From: VBCK01 sp036270655
GTDB lineage: Bacteria > Pseudomonadota > Gammaproteobacteria > Burkholderiales > Burkholderiaceae_F
Length of the DNA stretch: 14,068 nucleotides
NCBI GenBank assembly: GCA_036270655.1
Contig: DATBCD010000080.1
Span: forward strand, 1-14,068
Direction: 5' to 3'
Of the stretch, positions 1 through 7,000 are shown piece by piece. The notes under the pieces were generated by a model. The model ran no database searches. It was given only the letters and a program-made list of their open reading frames with translations, and was not told where the DNA came from. Numbering within the stretch: position 1 is the stretch's first letter; each line of letters begins with the position of its first letter. A program made the translations under genes and the position numbers.

Positions 1-639
1 TTACTTCTGAGCGACCTGGGTATGCACTTCGCCGATCACCGCATCCGGCGTGACGAATCCGTCCAGCCTGACCCAAGGCTGGCCAGGCGCGCTGCGGAAA
101 TACGTCGCGGGCGAGTGATTCATCTTGTCGCCCCGATACGCATCGAATGCACGTTGCACAGCCATGCTGGCCTCAGCGGTGCCGGTATAAAAGCTCCATT
201 GCGCACCGGCCTGGTAGCGCTTGGCGTAGTCGGTCAGCCGCGCCGGCGTGTCTTCCTCCGGATCGATCGACACCGACACCATCTTCACCTTGGCCGCATC
301 CCGGCCGAGCCGTTTCTGCACCTCGGCGAAGGTCTGCGTCATCACGGGGCAGATGGTGGTGCACGTGGTGTAGATGAAATCGAGCAGCACCGGGCGCCCG
401 TCGTCCAGCTCGCGCGCGAAGTTCACGCGTGCCCCGTCGGATCTGACCAGCGTCACCTCCGGCGCCACGTAACGGGCGGTGCTGCGTGCCACCGGCGGCG
501 GCGCTTCCATCATGTGATGGTGATGCGCGTGCGGATCGGCCGCCGCTTCGTCGGCGCCCACGTTGGTCGAACCAACGAGCAGTCCCATCGCGGAGGCTGC
601 AGCGGCCAGCAGTCGAGCTGCCTGAGTTTGTCTGGTCAT
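1..639 (-). CDS. SCO1/SenC family copper-binding protein
   Basis: 212 residues, complete: the TAA stop lies exactly at the window edge. SCO proteins are thioredoxin-fold periplasmic proteins that deliver copper to the CuA site of cytochrome c oxidase or act as thiol reductases. The family copper ligands are visible: the CTTIC motif (C93 and C97, followed by P98) and the distal H175 in NHSPATY. DFIYTTC and VSVSIDPEEDTP are also typical. The N-terminus (about residues 1-29) looks like a signal peptide ending near VGA. A short His-rich stretch (HAHHHHMM, residues 37-44) follows, which is not part of the SCO core and could bind metal. The start is ATG at 639, preceded by AGGA 8 bases upstream. 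It lies 71 bases downstream of the anti-sigma gene on the same strand, so it may belong to that operon or use its own promoter. The family call is secure; whether it serves an oxidase or copper stress is not decided here. Confidence 0.93.
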   Translation of the reverse strand: MTRQTQAARLLAAAASAMGLLVGSTNVGADEAAADPHAHHHHMMEAPPPVARSTARYVAPEVTLVRSDGARVNFARELDDGRPVLLDFIYTTCTTICPVMTQTFAEVQKRLGRDAAKVKMVSVSIDPEEDTPARLTDYAKRYQAGAQWSFYTGTAEASMAVQRAFDAYRGDKMNHSPATYFRSAPGQPWVRLDGFVTPDAVIGEVHTQVAQK

Positions 640-656
640 GGGTGCATCCTATACCA

Positions 657-685
657 ATAATCCGCTATGGGGAAGATGATAGCAA
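657..685 (-). promoter_or_regulatory. Possible sigma-70-type promoter for the SCO gene
   Basis: Reading the minus strand, TTGCTA (685-680) and GATTAT (662-657) are separated by exactly 17 bases, resembling -35 and -10 boxes with four matches each. The predicted transcript start would be only about 11 bases before the SCO ATG, leaving the AGGA ribosome site at the very 5' end. This is a weak call from pattern alone. Confidence 0.28.
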
Positions 686-710
686 GGGTGCGGAATCGCG
701 CAAATCGCAG

Positions 711-1451
711 CTAGGAAGGGGCAGAAAGCAGGCGTGCAAGGTCACGCAACTCGGCCTCGTTCAGGTCCGAGACGATGCAGTAGCTGAAGCCTGCCGCCGC
801 AAACCGGATCATGTGGTAGCCGCGACGCTCCGAGACTTCGGGCGCGATGCTCGCTCCGCCCGGCCAGACGAAGACGGAGATCATGTGCTGCCGGCGCCGG
901 TAGACCAGCGTTGCAGCCGGCTTCGCATCCAGCACGTCGAGGCGACCGCCGACCAATTCGAATCCCTGTTCCGACAGGTCAGGCACCGCCGGAGAAAACC
1001 CGAGCCGGGCGCTCAGCCACGGCTTGACCGTGTGACGATCGGACGAGGCCACATCGACCCAGTGCGACCCCAGCGTGGCCCGCAGGTGGTCGTCCAGCAC
1101 TTCGTCCACGCGCGGCTGCCAGCCTGCGGTTTGCCGGATCCAGCCCGGCGCGAACCCGGCGACGACCGCTGTCAGTGCGGCCGCGGTCGCCAGCGACGAC
1201 CAAAGCACGAGGCGCCGGCGGCGATGCGGCTGCTCGTCGCGCGTCCGGGCCAGGATCCGTGCGCGCAGGTGCGCAGGGGCGTCGTAGTAGCGGGCCTGGC
1301 TGCGGATCCGCTCACCGATCGCCCGCAATTCGGCCAGCCCCTGGCGCAGTTCACCGTCCTCGCCCAGACGTCGCTCGAATTCGATCGACTCGGTCGCCCC
1401 CAGCTCACCGTCCAGGTAAGCGTGCAGTCGAAGCTCGTCGTCGCGGGTCAT
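711..1451 (-). CDS. Membrane anti-sigma factor, partner of the upstream ECF sigma factor
   Basis: 246 residues. The N-terminal part (about 1-75) has the anti-sigma layout LHAYLDGELGATE followed by a helical segment, like proteobacterial membrane regulators that bind an ECF sigma factor. It lacks the HxxxCxxC zinc motif of ZAS-type anti-sigmas. RRRR at residues 77-80 precedes one membrane helix (about 81-103, LVLWSSLATAAALTAVVAGF), which puts the N-terminus in the cytoplasm and the remaining 140 residues in the periplasm, probably as the sensing part. The ATG (1451-1449) overlaps the sigma stop codon as ATGA, so the two are translationally coupled. This pairing is the strongest evidence for function. 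The gene itself is intact although the sigma gene carries a stop codon. The signal it senses cannot be read from the sequence. Confidence 0.85.
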   Translation of the reverse strand: MTRDDELRLHAYLDGELGATESIEFERRLGEDGELRQGLAELRAIGERIRSQARYYDAPAHLRARILARTRDEQPHRRRRLVLWSSLATAAALTAVVAGFAPGWIRQTAGWQPRVDEVLDDHLRATLGSHWVDVASSDRHTVKPWLSARLGFSPAVPDLSEQGFELVGGRLDVLDAKPAATLVYRRRQHMISVFVWPGGASIAPEVSERRGYHMIRFAAAGFSYCIVSDLNEAELRDLARLLSAPS

Positions 1452-1987
1452 CGCGTCCCCTGCCGGTCAGCCGCAGCCTCGATCACCTTGACCGACTGCG
1501 ACAGCAGCCGGCGAGCGCGCGCCAGCCGCGACATCACGGTTCCGATCGGAATGCCGGCAATTCGCGCGATCTCCCGGTAGGCCAGGTCCTCCAGCTCGCG
1601 CAGCACGATCACCTAGCGCAACGGCGGCGGCAGCGCTGCAATGGCTTCGTTCAGCAGACGCGCCTCGGCGCGCCGGATCGCGGAATTTTCGGGTTCGTCC
1701 GATGGCGGCGCCGGGATCTGCGGCTCGCTGTCGTCGTCGCGGGCGATCAGCTCCGAAGGCCGGTTCGCCTGCAGCCAGGACCAGGTCGCGTTGCGCACGA
1801 TCCCGAGCAGCCAGGGCCGGGCATCCTCGCCGCGCAGTCCATCCAGGAATCGCAGCGCCCGCAGCGACGCATCCTGGACGATGTCCTGCGCATCGTGATC
1901 ATTGCGTGTCAGCCAGCGTGCGAAGTTGAACGCCGCGCCCAGGTGCGGTGCGACCAGCTGTTCGAAGCGGCGTCCACGTTCGTCCAT
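1448..1987 (-). pseudogene. ECF-type RNA polymerase sigma factor with an in-frame amber codon
   Basis: The frame encodes 179 codons before the final TGA, the usual ECF sigma length, but codon 125 is TAG (plus-strand cta at 1613-1615). Before it, residues 7-75 are sigma region 2 (FNFARWLTRNDHDAQDIVQ, then ARPWLLGIVRN). After it, 54 codons encode sigma region 4: VIVLRELEDLAYREIARIAG, then IPIGTVMSRLARARRLL, the DNA-binding helix-turn-helix. Relatives normally read LPPPLREVIVLRELE here, so TAG most likely replaces a Glu codon (GAG) by one base change. There is no frameshift and the downstream codons look well preserved, so the event is recent, tolerated by suppression, or a sequence error. Ending at TAG leaves a 124-residue protein that cannot bind -35 DNA. 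A GTG follows the TAG directly but has no visible ribosome site. The start ATG at 1987 has only a weak upstream site. The ATGA overlap with the anti-sigma gene remains. Confidence 0.85.
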
Positions 1988-2006
1988 CCCATACGATATA
2001 CCGCAG

Positions 2007-2174
2007 TCACGAACTGCTTATTCCAGCCGCGATCTTTGCCACCGTGCAAGCGACCGAAGAGGCGGCCGGGCCGGCTGCGTCGGCCGCCACCGACACCACG
2101 GTCCATCCGGCGAACACGGCGATCAACAGGGAAAACAGCACGTTTTCGAAAATCCGGCCGAAGGAGCTCGTCAT
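2007..2174 (-). CDS. Small single-span membrane or exported protein upstream of the sigma factor
   Basis: 55 residues, not recognised as a named family. The start ATG at 2174 has a strong ribosome site (AGGAG seven bases upstream, AGGAGAACGAAG), which makes this small gene credible. Residues 1-11 carry one Arg and one Glu, followed by a hydrophobic helix (about 12-31, VLFSLLIAVFAGWTVVSVAA) and a short Ala/Ser-rich tail with one Cys (C43). It may be a membrane peptide, or a signal peptide followed by a very short mature part. It ends 19 bases before the sigma ATG on the same strand, so it is likely the first gene of the sigma/anti-sigma operon. A role as a sensor peptide or sigma-system accessory is only a guess from position. 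Confidence 0.65.
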   Translation of the reverse strand: MTSSFGRIFENVLFSLLIAVFAGWTVVSVAADAAGPAASSVACTVAKIAAGISSS

Positions 2175-2250
2175 CTTCGTTCTCCTGATGCGGAACGGCG
2201 GGTCCGTTCGCGATGGCGCCAATGTAGGCAGGCAGCCGGCGCCCGGCCAG

Positions 2251-2295
2251 CCGATTGCGACGAAGCGGCGATTGCGGCGGGCGAACCGCAATCGG
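2251..2295. promoter_or_regulatory. Three CGATTGCG boxes upstream of the sigma operon
   Basis: CGATTGCG occurs at 2252-2259 and 2269-2276 (17-base period) and as its reverse complement CGCAATCG at 2287-2294. The outer pair extends to nine-base arms, CCGATTGCG (2251-2259) and CGCAATCGG (2287-2295). The cluster lies in the 249-base gap between the divergent small membrane gene and the thioredoxin-like gene. Repeated half-sites here suggest an operator or an RNA hairpin, but no known regulator motif is recognised and chance in GC-rich DNA is possible. Confidence 0.35.
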
Positions 2296-2423
2296 GGCGG
2301 ATGGACGGAACTGGTCGCGCGGGGACATGGTTCGGGCGCGGCCCAAGGCCGGCTGCGACCGCACCGGATGCCGATATCCGGAGCTGAAGCCAGGTTCATG
2401 GCGGGCGCGGTATCGTAGTGCCC

Positions 2424-3995
2424 ATGTTGACGCCGATAGTCCGGGCCGCGCCGGCGGCGCTGGCGCTGGCGGCCGTGCTGCTCGCTCCACATCCCGCGCC
2501 GGCCGCACCGGGCTCCGATGCAGCCGCGGGAGGGCCGGCGATCGCCTGGTTCGCGGGCGATGTCGATTCCGCGTTCGCACGCGCGCGCGCCGAGCACAAG
2601 CCGCTGTTCCTGTACTGGGGCGCCTCGTGGTGCCCGCCTTGCAACCAGGTCAAGGCGACGCTGTTCAAGCGTCACGATTTCATCGAACGCTCCAGCCAGT
2701 TCATTCCCGTCTATCTGGACGGAGACCAGGCCAGCGCGCAGAAACTGGGCGACCGGTTCCGCGTGCGCGGCTACCCGACGATGATCCTGTTCGCGTCCGA
2801 TGGCAGCGAGATCACCCGGCTGCCGGGCGAGATCGATCCGCAGCAATACCTGCAGGTGCTTTCGCTCGGCCTTGGAACGAGCCGGTCAGCGCGCGCGACG
2901 CTGGCCGCTGCGCTGGGCCCGGGCGCTGCCAGCCTGGCCGCGGAAGACTGGACCTTGCTGTCCAGTTACGCATGGGACACCGACGAAGGGCAACTGATTG
3001 CGGCCGATCGGATGGCTCCGACGCTGCTCGCGCTCGCCAAGGCCTGCCCGCCACGCTACCGCGCAAGCTCGGATCGGCTGGCGTTGCGCGCAATCGGCGC
3101 TGCAGCGGCCAGCCGCGGCACCGTGAGCCTGGATCGGGCGAGCGCGGTGGCGCAGGTCCAAGCCGTGCTGCAGGACCCGGGGCGCGCCCGCAACCTGTTC
3201 GACCTGCTGACGCAGTGGGCGCCGCAGATCGCAGGATCGCTGACCGATCCGGGCAGCCCGGAGCGTAAGCAGCTGATCGAGCACCTGGATGCGCGGCTGG
3301 CAGCTTTGGCCGGCGACACCGGGCTGTCGACAGCGGACCGCCTGGACGCGCTGGCTGCACGCGCCAGTTTGCAGAAACTGGCCGATCCTAACGGTCCGGT
3401 TGCGCCGCTGCTGCGCGATACGATCCGCTCCGCTGCGGCCCAGGCCGACCGGGACACGACCGATCGCTTCGAGCGGCAGGCTGTGATCAGCTCGGCCGCC
3501 GATGCGCTGTCGGCGGCCGGGCTGGACGCGGAGTCGGACGCGCTGCTGAAAGCCGAGTTGACCCGTTCGGTCTCTCCGTATTACCAGATGGTCGAGCTGG
3601 CCGTGAATGCCCGCAAGCGCGGCGATTCGGCCGCTGCACTCGATTGGTACGAAAAGGCGTACGCGGCCGCGCAGGGGCCGGCCACCCGCCTGCAATGGGG
3701 AGCGCGCTACGTGATCGCGCTGACGGAGCTGGCGCCGGCCCAGCAGGAGCGCGTCGATCAAGCCGTCGCGCGGGTCATCGAAGATCTGGATCCGGCTCCG
3801 GAGACGTTCTATGGGCGCAACCGGGTCGCACTTGAACGGCTGAGTGCCGCATTGCAGGACTGGAACTCCGGCCACGCGCACGATCCAGTGCTGAAAAACG
3901 CGGTCTCCAGGCTCAGTGGGGTGTGCGAAAAGGTGCCCGAGTCCGCCTCCGAACGGGCGGTATGCAGCGGGGTGCTGCGGTCACCCTCTCCCTGA
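2424..3995 (+). CDS. Exported thioredoxin-family protein with a long helical C-terminal region
   Basis: 523 residues from ATG 2424. An in-frame GTG at 2418 is an alternative, and neither has a clear ribosome site. Residues 1-29 form a signal peptide (hydrophobic AALALAAVLLA, cleavage near APA). The thioredoxin domain covers about 40-150: GASWCPPC places the redox cysteines at 70 and 73, and GYPTMILF supplies the cis-proline (118). This predicts a periplasmic thiol reductase or folding/maturation factor. The remaining 370 residues are Ala-rich and helical without a family I recognise; LDWYEKAYAAA resembles a TPR-like helix. The gene is divergent from the sigma operon. Its last residues (SPSP) and TGA stop come from an intergenic palindromic repeat, so the original C-terminus may have been altered. 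The thioredoxin fold is secure; substrate unknown. Confidence 0.86.
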   Translation: MLTPIVRAAPAALALAAVLLAPHPAPAAPGSDAAAGGPAIAWFAGDVDSAFARARAEHKPLFLYWGASWCPPCNQVKATLFKRHDFIERSSQFIPVYLDGDQASAQKLGDRFRVRGYPTMILFASDGSEITRLPGEIDPQQYLQVLSLGLGTSRSARATLAAALGPGAASLAAEDWTLLSSYAWDTDEGQLIAADRMAPTLLALAKACPPRYRASSDRLALRAIGAAAASRGTVSLDRASAVAQVQAVLQDPGRARNLFDLLTQWAPQIAGSLTDPGSPERKQLIEHLDARLAALAGDTGLSTADRLDALAARASLQKLADPNGPVAPLLRDTIRSAAAQADRDTTDRFERQAVISSAADALSAAGLDAESDALLKAELTRSVSPYYQMVELAVNARKRGDSAAALDWYEKAYAAAQGPATRLQWGARYVIALTELAPAQQERVDQAVARVIEDLDPAPETFYGRNRVALERLSAALQDWNSGHAHDPVLKNAVSRLSGVCEKVPESASERAVCSGVLRSPSP

Positions 3996-4025
3996 CCCTC
4001 TCCCGCTCGCGCGGGAGAGGGGACT
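3982..4025. terminator. Palindromic repeat, strong hairpin at a convergent junction
   Basis: CCCTCTCCCGC (3996-4006) and GCGGGAGAGGG (4011-4021) form a perfect 11-base stem around TCGC. They are preceded by CACCCTCTCCCTGA, whose TGA is the stop of the thioredoxin-like gene. A related copy in the opposite orientation is at 7768-7807. There is no long T run, so termination would be imperfect Rho-independent; the position between two convergent genes supports an end-of-transcript role. Confidence 0.55.
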
Positions 4026-4094
4026 CTTAGTGCTGGCCGATCGGCAGCGCTGTTAGCAGGTCCCTTCACGCGCGAAGCGGACGAGCCGATTAGC

Positions 4095-4136
4095 AGGTCC
4101 CTTCTCCCGCTTGCGGGAGAAGGACAGGATGAGGGT
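4095..4136. repeat. 42-bp dispersed palindromic repeat, left copy
   Basis: This is the exact reverse complement of 7577-7618. Its core is the dyad CTTCTCCCGC / GCGGGAGAAG (4101-4110 and 4113-4122). TTAGCAGGTCCCTTC occurs at 4053-4067 and again at 4090-4104, a 37-base period matching the tandem unit at 7601-7737. This marks it as the same repeat family. It lies just past the end of the LTxxQ gene and may also help terminate transcription. Confidence 0.85.
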
Positions 4137-4142
4137 CGCGAC

Positions 4143-4694
4143 CTAAGGACCCCTCTGCTTCTTGCGGCTCATCGCCTGGCCGGGCGGGCCGCGCGAAAAA
4201 TCCGGCAGTCCCGAGTACAGCGTCGGAACCGTGGTCGGCAGCAGGTCGTCGGCGGTTTTGCGCTGGTCGGCCGACAGCGTCGAATAAAGCTGAGCGGCCG
4301 CATCTGCGATGTCTTCCATCGCGGCCAGCCGGTTCCGCACGATGTCGACGCGGCGGTTGATCTGGTGCAGAGCGTCCTCGTGCTCCGGTGGTGGCGCCAT
4401 GCCGCGCATCTGGTCCTGCATCAGCGCTTCGGCGCGCCTGGCATAACTGTCCCAGGCGGCTTGTTGCGCCGGTTCCAGCTTCAGGCGCTGCTTCACATCC
4501 TGCAGGTGTGCGGTGAATTCGCTGGTCAGCGTATTGCGTTCGATCGCGCCGCGATCGATGGCGGCCCGATCCGGCGCGTCCGGACCGGGCGGCCCGGTGC
4601 CCCGGCCGCGTCCGCCTACCTGGGCCTGCGCCGTCGATTCGATGGCCAGCAGCGCGACCAGCAGCGCCGCGCGGCGTTCGCGGCAGGCTGTCAA
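4143..4694 (-). CDS. LTxxQ-motif (Spy/CpxP-like) periplasmic protein
   Basis: 183 residues from TTG 4694, which overlaps the TGA of the kinase gene as TTGA; coupled translation would explain the weak start codon. Residues 1-24 form a signal peptide (RERRAALLVALLAIE, cleavage near AQA). The mature part is helical with two LTxxQ-like elements, LKLEPAQQAAW (71-81) and LSADQRKTADDLLP (140-153), as in the Spy/CpxP family. Members of that family are periplasmic chaperones or adaptors that can restrain a cognate sensor kinase. Encoded as the third gene of a regulator-kinase operon, it may be a CpxP-like modulator of that kinase (inference). The C-terminal residues SRKKQRGP run toward the intergenic repeat and may be recently acquired. 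The family call is good; the exact role is open. Confidence 0.8.
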   Translation of the reverse strand: MTACRERRAALLVALLAIESTAQAQVGGRGRGTGPPGPDAPDRAAIDRGAIERNTLTSEFTAHLQDVKQRLKLEPAQQAAWDSYARRAEALMQDQMRGMAPPPEHEDALHQINRRVDIVRNRLAAMEDIADAAAQLYSTLSADQRKTADDLLPTTVPTLYSGLPDFSRGPPGQAMSRKKQRGP

Positions 4695-6118
4695 GCGTGC
4701 GCCCCGGCGCCGGCTGCGCTCACCGGCTGAGCCCAGCCGCGCGGCAAGCTCAGGATCGCCCGCAGCCCCCCGCCGTCGCGCGACTCCAGTGTGACGTCGC
4801 CCCCGTGCCCGCGCGCAATCGCGCGGGCGATCGCCAGCCCCAGCCCGGTTCCCCCGGTGTGGCGCGCGCGCGAAGCCTCCAGCCGCACGTAGGGTTCGAA
4901 TACGCGCTCGCGCTCGGACTCCGGAATACCCGGTCCGCGGTCCTCGATGACGAATTCGACCTGCCCGGCTTCATCGCGTACCGTCAGGTCCACGGTGCCG
5001 CCGCCGTAGCGGCGTGCGTTGTCGACCAGGTTGCCCAGGCAGCGGCGCACCGCCTGGCTGCGAGCCAGCAGAGGCGTTCGCGCCTCACCGTGCGTCTCGA
5101 TGCAGCACCCGAGCGCTCTCATGTCCTCGGCCACCGATTCGACCAGTGCATTGACGTCGATCCGCGCCACCTGCTCCCCGCTGTGGCCGGCGCGCAGGAA
5201 CTCCAGCGTGTCGCCGATCATCCGGTCCATCTCGATCAGGTCATTGTCGATCGCCTCGCGCGTGTCCTCGTCGGCGAGCCGCTCGATCCGCAGCCGGATC
5301 CGCGTGATGGGCAACCTCAGGTCGTGCGACACGGCGGCCAGCGCCTGGGAGCGCGTCTCCAGGTTGCGCTTCAAATCCTGCTGCATTCGATTGAATGACG
5401 CGGCCGCGGTGGCCACCTCAGCCGGTCCGGTCTCCGGCAGGGGAGGCTGATCCAGATTGCCGGCCAGACCCCTGGCCGCGCGCGCCAGAGTGCCCAGCGG
5501 CAGCGTCAGCCGCCGCACGGTCCATGCCGTCACCGCGCCGGCAACCGCCACCAGCAGCGCCATGCCGGCCAGCACGCTCATGGGCGGGTCCGACAAAGGC
5601 GGCGGCAGCGCATGGCGCAGCGTCAGCACGCTGCCATCTTCAAGGCGGGCCTGCACGGCGACCAGGCGCAGCCGCCGGTGCCGCGACGAGTCGAACAGGC
5701 CGCCGATCGGCGCGGCCGCCGCGGAGCGCGCGTCGGGCAGGGTAGGCGGCCAGTCCGGGCCCAGCACCAGCATCTGCACGTCGATCGGCCGCGTCAGCTC
5801 CTTGCGCAGCTTGGCCAGAAACGAAGCGGCCTCGGGCGGCAGCTCGACCCCGGACTGCCTCCACGGCTCCTCCAGGCTCGCGTGCGCCGGCCGCAGGCCG
5901 GTCGTGCCGATGATCCGGACCCGCTCGGCCGGCGAGGCCCCATTCACCGCGCCGATGAAGCCGGCGATGCGCTGCGCCGCCTGGTCGCCCCAGAGGTGGC
6001 GCGCCAGACGCGCGCGCTCGTCCAGCAGCAGCCAGGCCACGACCAGTTGAGACGCAACGACCGCCACGACGGTGGCGAACACCACCTGGCCGAACAGCGA
6101 CCGCGGCACCAACCTCAT
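4691..6118 (-). CDS. EnvZ-like sensor histidine kinase
   Basis: 475 residues. A first membrane helix (about 10-32), a periplasmic sensor region (33-178) and a second helix (about 180-200) precede a HAMP domain (about 200-255). The dimerisation and phosphoacceptor helix has the EnvZ-type motif AVSHDLRLPITRIRLRIERL, with the phosphorylated His at 265. The ATPase domain shows the N box NLVDNARRYG (363-372), EDRGPGIP (392-399) and GTGLGLAIARAIA (423-435), so all catalytic elements are present. The ATG (6118) overlaps the regulator's TGA as ATGA, and the LTxxQ gene overlaps its end. The signal is unknown; with Spy-like proteins on both sides, envelope damage or metal stress is a reasonable inference. 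Confidence 0.93.
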   Translation of the reverse strand: MRLVPRSLFGQVVFATVVAVVASQLVVAWLLLDERARLARHLWGDQAAQRIAGFIGAVNGASPAERVRIIGTTGLRPAHASLEEPWRQSGVELPPEAASFLAKLRKELTRPIDVQMLVLGPDWPPTLPDARSAAAAPIGGLFDSSRHRRLRLVAVQARLEDGSVLTLRHALPPPLSDPPMSVLAGMALLVAVAGAVTAWTVRRLTLPLGTLARAARGLAGNLDQPPLPETGPAEVATAAASFNRMQQDLKRNLETRSQALAAVSHDLRLPITRIRLRIERLADEDTREAIDNDLIEMDRMIGDTLEFLRAGHSGEQVARIDVNALVESVAEDMRALGCCIETHGEARTPLLARSQAVRRCLGNLVDNARRYGGGTVDLTVRDEAGQVEFVIEDRGPGIPESERERVFEPYVRLEASRARHTGGTGLGLAIARAIARGHGGDVTLESRDGGGLRAILSLPRGWAQPVSAAGAGAHA

Positions 6119-6858
6119 CCGCGTTCAGGCCGCGAAACCAGCATGTAGCCCTCGCTGCGCACGGTGCGGATCATCCGCGGCTCGCGGGCGTCATCGCGCA
6201 GGCGCTTGCGCAACCGGCTGACCAGCACGTCGACCGTGCGCTCGAGCCGGTTGGCCTCGCGCCCGGCGATCGCATCGATCAATTGATCGCGCGTCAGCAC
6301 CCGGTTCAGATTCTCCGCCAGCGCCCGCAGCAGCCTGAATTCGCCGGTGGACAGCACCACGACCACGCCTTCCGGGTCGATCAGGTGGTGCGCGCCCAGA
6401 TCCAGCGTCCAGCCGTCGAATGCGATGCGTGAAGTGGCCTCGGAGCCGCGGTCGCCCGCGCGGCGCAGGATGCTGCGTATGCGCGCCAGCAGCTCGCGCG
6501 GCGAAAACGGCTTGGCCAGATAATCGTCCGCCCCCATCTCCAGGCCCAGCACGCGCTCGAATTCGTCGCCGCGCGCCGTCAGCATCAGGATGGGAACGGC
6601 CGAGTGCGCACGCAGCCGGCGGCACAGCGTCAGCCCATCCTCGCCGGGAAGCATCAGATCCAGCACGATCAGGTCGAACGGGGCCCGCGCCAGCTGCTCG
6701 CGCATCGCCTCGCCGTCGGCGACCGTCAGCACGTCGAATCCCGAATCACGCAGATAACCGTCGAGCAGCTCGCGCAGCCCGGGATCGTCGTCCACCACGA
6801 GTATCCGTTGCGTCATCCGGCGTGCCGGCAGGGTTGATTCTCTGGCTAGGATATACAT
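6115..6858 (-). CDS. OmpR-family response regulator
   Basis: 247 residues from ATG 6858, which is preceded by GAGGAG at eight bases. The internal ATG at 6816 would give the more usual start MTQRILVVDDD but has no ribosome site, so a 14-residue extension is preferred. The receiver domain (about 17-130) has the acidic pocket D23-D25, phosphoacceptor D67 in IVLDLMLPGEDG, T94 and K116 in LAKPFSPRELL. The C-terminal domain (about 145-243) is a winged helix typical of OmpR/PhoB, with STGEFRLLRAL and RTVDVLVSRLRKRL. The sequence resembles OmpR itself most closely. It is the first gene of a three-gene operon with the kinase and the LTxxQ protein, and divergent from the His-rich Spy-like gene, a likely target. 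Confidence 0.93.
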   Translation of the reverse strand: MYILARESTLPARRMTQRILVVDDDPGLRELLDGYLRDSGFDVLTVADGEAMREQLARAPFDLIVLDLMLPGEDGLTLCRRLRAHSAVPILMLTARGDEFERVLGLEMGADDYLAKPFSPRELLARIRSILRRAGDRGSEATSRIAFDGWTLDLGAHHLIDPEGVVVVLSTGEFRLLRALAENLNRVLTRDQLIDAIAGREANRLERTVDVLVSRLRKRLRDDAREPRMIRTVRSEGYMLVSRPERG

Positions 6859-6902
6859 CGCGCAATCGCTCCTCGGGGCACGGATACAGGCGCTGACGAT
6901 CT

Positions 6903-6918
6903 GTTACGCGCCGTTCAC
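6903..6918. promoter_or_regulatory. Possible OmpR-type direct repeat
   Basis: GTTAC (6903-6907) and GTTCAC (6913-6918) recur with a 10-base period in the 142-base gap between the response-regulator operon and the divergent Spy-like gene. OmpR/PhoB regulators bind direct repeats spaced 10-11 bases, so this could be the site for autoregulation and for control of the neighbour. The match is short. Confidence 0.3.
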
Positions 6919-6966
6919 AGCGCGCAGTTTCGCATCATGAAGCCATTGACACCGGCAGGCTCTAAT

Positions 6967-6990
6967 CGGTTCACTGAATTTGTTGAACCG
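6967..6990. promoter_or_regulatory. CGGTTCA inverted repeat before the Spy-like gene
   Basis: CGGTTCA (6967-6973) and TGAACCG (6984-6990) are perfect arms around a 10-base AT-rich spacer, 10 bases before the ATG at 7001. The right arm ends at the first G of the ribosome site (GGAG, 6990-6993). It could be an operator or, as RNA, a hairpin affecting ribosome access. Confidence 0.4.
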
Positions 6991-7000
6991 GAGATCGTCG

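Noticed and set aside
486..2188. Long plus-strand frames opposite the sigma and anti-sigma genes
   Set aside because: Arg/Pro-rich low-quality translations without domains; the minus strand holds the recognised genes.
6946..6966. TTGACA followed by TCTAAT as a promoter for the Spy-like gene
   Set aside because: The spacing is only nine bases, far from the required 16-18, and no better -10 box is found at the right distance.
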